Part shown: positions 5,492-8,445 of the stretch, piece after piece
Position numbering within the stretch: position 1 is the first letter of the stretch
Layout of the letters: each line of letters opens with the position of its first letter
NCBI GenBank assembly: GCA_001515185.1
Contig: LQHI01000016.1
Coordinates: forward strand, 1 to 8,445
Source: Hadesarchaea archaeon DG-33
GTDB taxonomy: Archaea > Hadarchaeota > Hadarchaeia > Hadarchaeales > Hadarchaeaceae
Direction of reading: 5' to 3'
DNA: 8,445 nt
The notes under the pieces: model-generated
Database searches by the model: none
Seen by the model: only the letters and a program-made list of their open reading frames with translations
Told to the model about the DNA's origin: nothing
Position numbers and translations under genes: made by a program

Positions 5492-5536
5492 GCTTTTCCC
5501 CATTATAAAGAACCTCCACGCAAAACCTAGGCGGGT
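5492..5536 (+). promoter_or_regulatory. Promoter of the second toxin-antitoxin pair, copy C of the three-copy block
   Basis: CTTTTCCCC, TATA box TTATAAA (5503-5509), AACCTCCACGCAAAACC, TAGGCGGG, then TGAC and the TTG start at 5540. The TATA centre is 34 bases from the TTG, and from CCTCC to the TTG there are 22 bases, the same as in copy B. The expected transcription start is near 5532. Confidence 0.65.
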
Positions 5537-5539
5537 GAC

Positions 5540-5851
5540 TTGAAGTCGATAAAATCTGTCTTCGGGAAAGATGTCGTCCTGGATTCATCGACCGTCAAAC
5601 AGATTTTGAGAAGACACCCAGAAATGGCGAAACTGCGGAACCTGAAGGAGGATATCTCGCTCGCGGTTGCCTGCCCGGACTTCGTCTTTAGGGGGAGGTA
5701 CGGGGAACACATCGCCGCGAGGAAAATTGAAGCCGGAGCCTTCGAGGGCAGGTGGATGATGGTACCCTACGAAGAAGGTGGCAGGGTAAAGACGGCATTT
5801 ATAGTTTCGAATGTCGAAAAGATCAAGAAGGTTGTGCTATGGAAGCGGTGA
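5540..5851 (+). CDS. Small RelE/barnase-EndoU-like (PBECR-type) nuclease, probable toxin
   Basis: A 103-residue basic protein. Its features resemble the phage barnase-EndoU-colicin E5/D-RelE-like (PBECR) nucleases: ILRRHPEM (residues 22-29), CPDFVFRGR (45-53), RWMMVPYEEGGRVKTAFIV (71-89) and a final KKVVLWKR. The pattern of an HPE motif, then PDxV, then a strand-turn-TAF segment matches that group as I know it; H26, R51, K84, T85 and W101 are candidate active-site positions. An RNase-toxin role is inferred, helped by the adjacent DUF2283 gene. The start is TTG 5540, matching the TTG of the DUF4258 toxin behind the same promoter block; GGTGA at 5534-5538 is too close to serve as a normal ribosome site. 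It overlaps the downstream gene by 13 bases. DUF4258-like or BrnT-like are alternative descriptions of the same fold. Confidence 0.7.
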   Translation: MKSIKSVFGKDVVLDSSTVKQILRRHPEMAKLRNLKEDISLAVACPDFVFRGRYGEHIAARKIEAGAFEGRWMMVPYEEGGRVKTAFIVSNVEKIKKVVLWKR

Positions 5852-6063
5852 TAAAGGACGTGCGGGACATTGACATCTTCTGTGATAAAGACCACGATGT
5901 TCTTTACATTAGTTTTGGGGAAGTCCAAGAGGCAGACGACTCCGAGCTGACCGACAACGATGTAGTGGTCAGATACAGGAAGGGCAGGATAATTGGCGTC
6001 ACGGTGCTCGAGTTCTCCAAACGGCCATACACCAAAATTTGGGAGGGGCCAGCGGGGACTTAA
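5839..6063 (+). CDS. DUF2283 protein, probable antitoxin
   Basis: This 74-residue protein has the DUF2283 signature: YDxxxDVLYISFG-like CDKDHDVLYISFGEVQEAD (residues 15-33), then DNDVVVRYRKGRIIGVTVLEFSKR (39-62, in pieces VVVRYRKGRIIG and VTVLEFSKR). DUF2283 proteins are small, acidic-rich beta proteins found next to small RelE-like toxins in archaea and cyanobacteria; the antitoxin role is inferred from context. ATG 5839 has AAGAAGG seven bases upstream (5825-5831); GTG 5848, which overlaps the upstream stop by GTGA, is the alternative. Either start gives overlap with the toxin gene and probable translational coupling. An open frame further upstream to 5752 lies inside the toxin gene and is not used. 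Confidence 0.85.
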   Translation: MEAVIKDVRDIDIFCDKDHDVLYISFGEVQEADDSELTDNDVVVRYRKGRIIGVTVLEFSKRPYTKIWEGPAGT

Positions 6064-6308
6064 GTTGAAAACCCGCTATTGCGACCTTCATTTTATTGTT
6101 AAATCATTGAAAAAATTAAATAAAATTAAGCCCAATTTTCACCCATTTTTAGCAAAATTACCATATTTATCGAAAAATCGTGAAATATAGCCCTCTCAGA
6201 GCCACAATCTTTAATTATTATGAACTACAATATTCTAAGGATGATGCAAGGTTAGGATGGATAACCTCACTTGTGGAGTTTTTAACCGGCTTTAAAGAGG
6301 ATGAAAGA
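6064..6308 (+). promoter_or_regulatory. AT-rich intergenic region with promoter of the exported protein
   Basis: This 245-base stretch is markedly AT-rich compared with its surroundings. TATA-like candidates are CATATTTATC (near 6162) and CTTTAATTATT (near 6210). Either would leave a real leader before ATG 6309, where GAGG (6297-6300) gives a ribosome binding site 8 bases upstream, so this gene is not leaderless. The open frame extends back to 6180, but the added 43 residues precede a proper signal peptide and are unlikely to be translated. Confidence 0.4.
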
Positions 6309-8432
6309 ATGGGAAAATTTTTGATTATTAAAAAGCATGCTGCCATCACCGTTTGTTTATTACTTGTTGGAGCGCTGTTGAGCGTTGGTCTCACCGGTAT
6401 TTCGAAGGCGGAGCCCAGTTACGCCGGAACCATCATATACGCCGGGTGCAGGCAGTCCAGCTATGGCATAAGCCCGTTCCCAAATGAAAACGAGTGGGAA
6501 AGGGACATCATGACCATGGCGAGTTATTGGCCCGGCTCTCAGGGAACTGGAATCTGGATAGTTGGAACCTATCCGGAGACTGGCGTGACATGTTACCTAG
6601 AATTCCCGGCGCCAGATGGTCCCTACGAGAATATAGCATTCGATAACGTGGACCGCCACGAGAACTACCTCGCCTATTTCGACACCCACGGGATAAAGGT
6701 GTGGCTGCAGGTCGAGCCAGCGTTTGCGGACATGTGTACTCTGATCGATCTCGTGTTGGATAGGTATGAAAACCACCCGTGTGTGCTAGGTTTCGGAGTG
6801 GACGTGGAGTGGTATAGATACACCAAGCAACAAAGCTGGGGTCAACAGGTGACTGATGCTGAAGCGGAAAACTGGGAAGCCAGGGTGAAGTTACATAACG
6901 AGAATTTCACGCTGTTCCTCAAGCACTTCTCTTGGGACTGGATGCCGCCGAATTACAGAGGGGATATAATTTTTGTAGATGACAGCCAAAGACTGCGGAA
7001 CCTCGATGCAATGGTCTCTGAGTTCGCAACATGGGCTTCTAAATTTTACCCCAACGACGTAGGGTTCCAATACGGGTACCCGGCCGACGAGAAATGGTGG
7101 GGTAAGCTGGCTAATCCGCCGAAGGATATCGGGGACGCGCTGGACGATGCAATCCCCAACAATATGGGAGTTTACTGGGTAGATTTCACCTTGAGAGATA
7201 TATTCCCTCCTCTAGAGGACGATACCACGCCGCCCGTCATAGAGAATATCGCCTCCTCGGAAATAACGTACGATTCAGCGACCATCACCTGGGACACTGA
7301 CGAAGTCTGCGATAGTGTGGTCAACTATGGAACTACCACGGCTCTGGGGAGCACGGAATCTGATGTGTTAAAGGTCATAAGCCACTCGATAACTCTCACG
7401 GAACTTTCCGCATCTACAACGTACTACTATGAGGTGAAATCGACGGACTGTTCTGGAAACTCTACAGTCGACGACAACAACGGATCATACTACACATTCA
7501 CCACAGCGGCACCGGACACAACGCCACCCGTCATAGAGAACGTCTCTACCTCAAACATAACGTACGATTCGGCGACTATCACATGGGATACGGATGAACT
7601 CAGCGACAGCGTGGTCAAATACGGAACCACCACGCCTCCAGGGCTCACGGAATCAGATAACACGATGGTCACAGCACATTCCATAATACTCACGAATCTT
7701 TCCGCATCTACAACCTATTATTATGAAGTGCAATCTACGGACCCGAGCTCAAACACTGCAGTTGATGACAACAACGGATCTTACTACACATTCACCACCG
7801 CAGCACCGGATACAACGCCACCCGTCATAGAGAACGTCGACTCCTCAAACATAACAACCAATTCAGCGACCATCACGTGGGATACGGATGAAATCGCGGA
7901 CAGTTTGGTCAAGTATGGCACGACATCAGGAAACTACACGGATAACGAATACGACTCAGCTTATGTAACGTCGCACAGCATCGACCTCACCGACCTGATA
8001 GAAAACACGACTTACTACTACGTCGTCAAGAGCACCGACCCGAGCAACAACTCTTCTGAAAGTTCTGAATATAGTTTCACAACACTAGAAACGGGGGCAA
8101 CGATAATGCACGTCTACAGCATCACCATGTTCCTTGAAACTCATGGTGTGAACACAAATGCTCTGGCAGAGGTGACTATCCATGATGCCGATGAAAATCC
8201 AGTTCCGTACGCCATGCTGTATGGTCACTGGGAGAATGCAACCTCCGATTCCGATTCTGCAGAATCAGATGCCAACGGTGTAGTATCCAGATGGGACTTG
8301 CAATCTGACTCAATAAAGAATCCCCCGAGCGGGACGACTTTCACCTTCGTTGTAGACAATATCGTCAAAGAAGGGTGGACTTACGACCCCGAGGCAAACG
8401 TTGAGACGAGCGACAGCATAACGGTACCGTAG
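6309..8432 (+). CDS. Exported TIM-barrel hydrolase-like protein with three FN3-like repeats and an Ig-like C-terminus
   Basis: A 707-residue protein. Residues 1-34 form a signal peptide (IIKKHAAITVCLLLVGALL, then GISKA before E35). Residues 38-300 look like a (beta/alpha)8 barrel: TIIYAGCRQSSYG (41-53), GIWIVGTYP (81-89), IKVWLQVEPAF (129-139), VLGFGVDVEWYRY (159-171), DIIFVDDSQR (209-218), VGFQYGYP (241-248) and MGVYWVDF (286-293). E136, D165 and E167 sit at strand ends, as catalytic acids do in glycoside hydrolases, but I recognise no named family. FN3-like repeats begin at residues 305, 403 and 501. The C-terminal domain (from about 600, MHVYSITMFLETHG) is an Ig-like carbohydrate- or surface-associated type ending in TSDSITVP. 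No membrane anchor follows, so it is secreted or held non-covalently. A role in polysaccharide handling is inference. Confidence 0.8.
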   Translation: MGKFLIIKKHAAITVCLLLVGALLSVGLTGISKAEPSYAGTIIYAGCRQSSYGISPFPNENEWERDIMTMASYWPGSQGTGIWIVGTYPETGVTCYLEFPAPDGPYENIAFDNVDRHENYLAYFDTHGIKVWLQVEPAFADMCTLIDLVLDRYENHPCVLGFGVDVEWYRYTKQQSWGQQVTDAEAENWEARVKLHNENFTLFLKHFSWDWMPPNYRGDIIFVDDSQRLRNLDAMVSEFATWASKFYPNDVGFQYGYPADEKWWGKLANPPKDIGDALDDAIPNNMGVYWVDFTLRDIFPPLEDDTTPPVIENIASSEITYDSATITWDTDEVCDSVVNYGTTTALGSTESDVLKVISHSITLTELSASTTYYYEVKSTDCSGNSTVDDNNGSYYTFTTAAPDTTPPVIENVSTSNITYDSATITWDTDELSDSVVKYGTTTPPGLTESDNTMVTAHSIILTNLSASTTYYYEVQSTDPSSNTAVDDNNGSYYTFTTAAPDTTPPVIENVDSSNITTNSATITWDTDEIADSLVKYGTTSGNYTDNEYDSAYVTSHSIDLTDLIENTTYYYVVKSTDPSNNSSESSEYSFTTLETGATIMHVYSITMFLETHGVNTNALAEVTIHDADENPVPYAMLYGHWENATSDSDSAESDANGVVSRWDLQSDSIKNPPSGTTFTFVVDNIVKEGWTYDPEANVETSDSITVP
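7221..8090 (+). repeat. Three tandem FN3-like repeats of 294, 294 and about 282 bases
   Basis: Units start at 7221, 7515 and 7809, each beginning DTTPPVIEN and containing TITWDTDE, YGTT and TTYYYxVxSTD. The first two units are exactly the same length. The junction segments 7473-7544 and 7767-7838 differ at only 4 of 72 bases, so the array has duplicated recently or is kept alike by gene conversion. The third unit lacks part of the DDNNGSYY segment. Confidence 0.8.
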
Positions 8433-8445
8433 TGGCGTGAAAAGA

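Noticed and set aside
5445..5588. N-terminal extension of the transglutaminase-like protein to 5588
   Set aside because: It precedes a well-formed signal peptide, lies across promoter copy C and runs antisense into the nuclease gene.
6180..6308. Upstream start of the exported protein at 6180
   Set aside because: It would place 43 extra residues before the signal peptide; ATG 6309 has a ribosome site and starts the signal peptide directly.
7221..8090. Repeat array considered as CRISPR or another non-coding array
   Set aside because: The units are 294 bases, in frame, and encode FN3-like domains; there are no short direct repeats with spacers anywhere in the window.

Overview
The window is archaeal. 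Its promoters carry TATA boxes about 24-34 bases upstream of start codons, several genes look leaderless or nearly so and three begin with TTG, the tRNA-Val gene does not encode its CCA end, and there is a proteasome beta-type subunit. The archaeal lineage cannot be fixed from this stretch; the mixture of families fits an uncultivated euryarchaeote-like genome, but that is only an impression.

Layout, left to right. At 1-113 (minus) is the N-terminus of a small zinc-ribbon protein cut by the window edge. From 114 to 527 there is no convincing gene; this AT-rich stretch holds two hairpins and two fragments resembling the D-stem/anticodon arm of the tRNA-Val(GAC) gene at 528-600 (minus). At 780-1312 (minus) is a toxin-antitoxin-like pair, a DUF4258 protein followed by a YgiT-type zinc-finger protein with an ATGA overlap. 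An HD-domain phosphohydrolase (plus, to 2708) overlaps by 9 bases the end of a membrane-anchored winged-helix protein (minus, 2700-3290). A proteasome beta-like protein (minus, 3373-4026) sits directly behind a secreted, membrane-anchored transglutaminase-like protein (minus, 4023-5444), again with an ATGA overlap. On the plus strand, a second toxin-antitoxin-like pair (RelE/barnase-EndoU-like nuclease plus DUF2283, 5540-6063) is followed by a 707-residue exported protein with a probable TIM-barrel hydrolase-like domain, three FN3-like repeats and a C-terminal Ig-like domain (6309-8432).

Two observations stand out. First, the beta-type subunit aligns without gaps to ordinary beta subunits through the positions of Asp17 and Lys33, but the catalytic Thr1 position is Gly, with Thr on either side. 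That is the pattern of the inactive eukaryotic beta6 subunit, and it suggests a non-proteolytic or re-purposed beta subunit co-expressed with a surface transglutaminase-like protein. Second, a block of about 45 bases (TATA box plus a conserved stretch up to the predicted transcription start) occurs three times: upstream of the tRNA gene and upstream of both toxin-antitoxin pairs, with exactly the same spacing to the TTG start in the two pairs. This points to shared control, or to movement of promoter modules, linking two unrelated toxin families and a tRNA.
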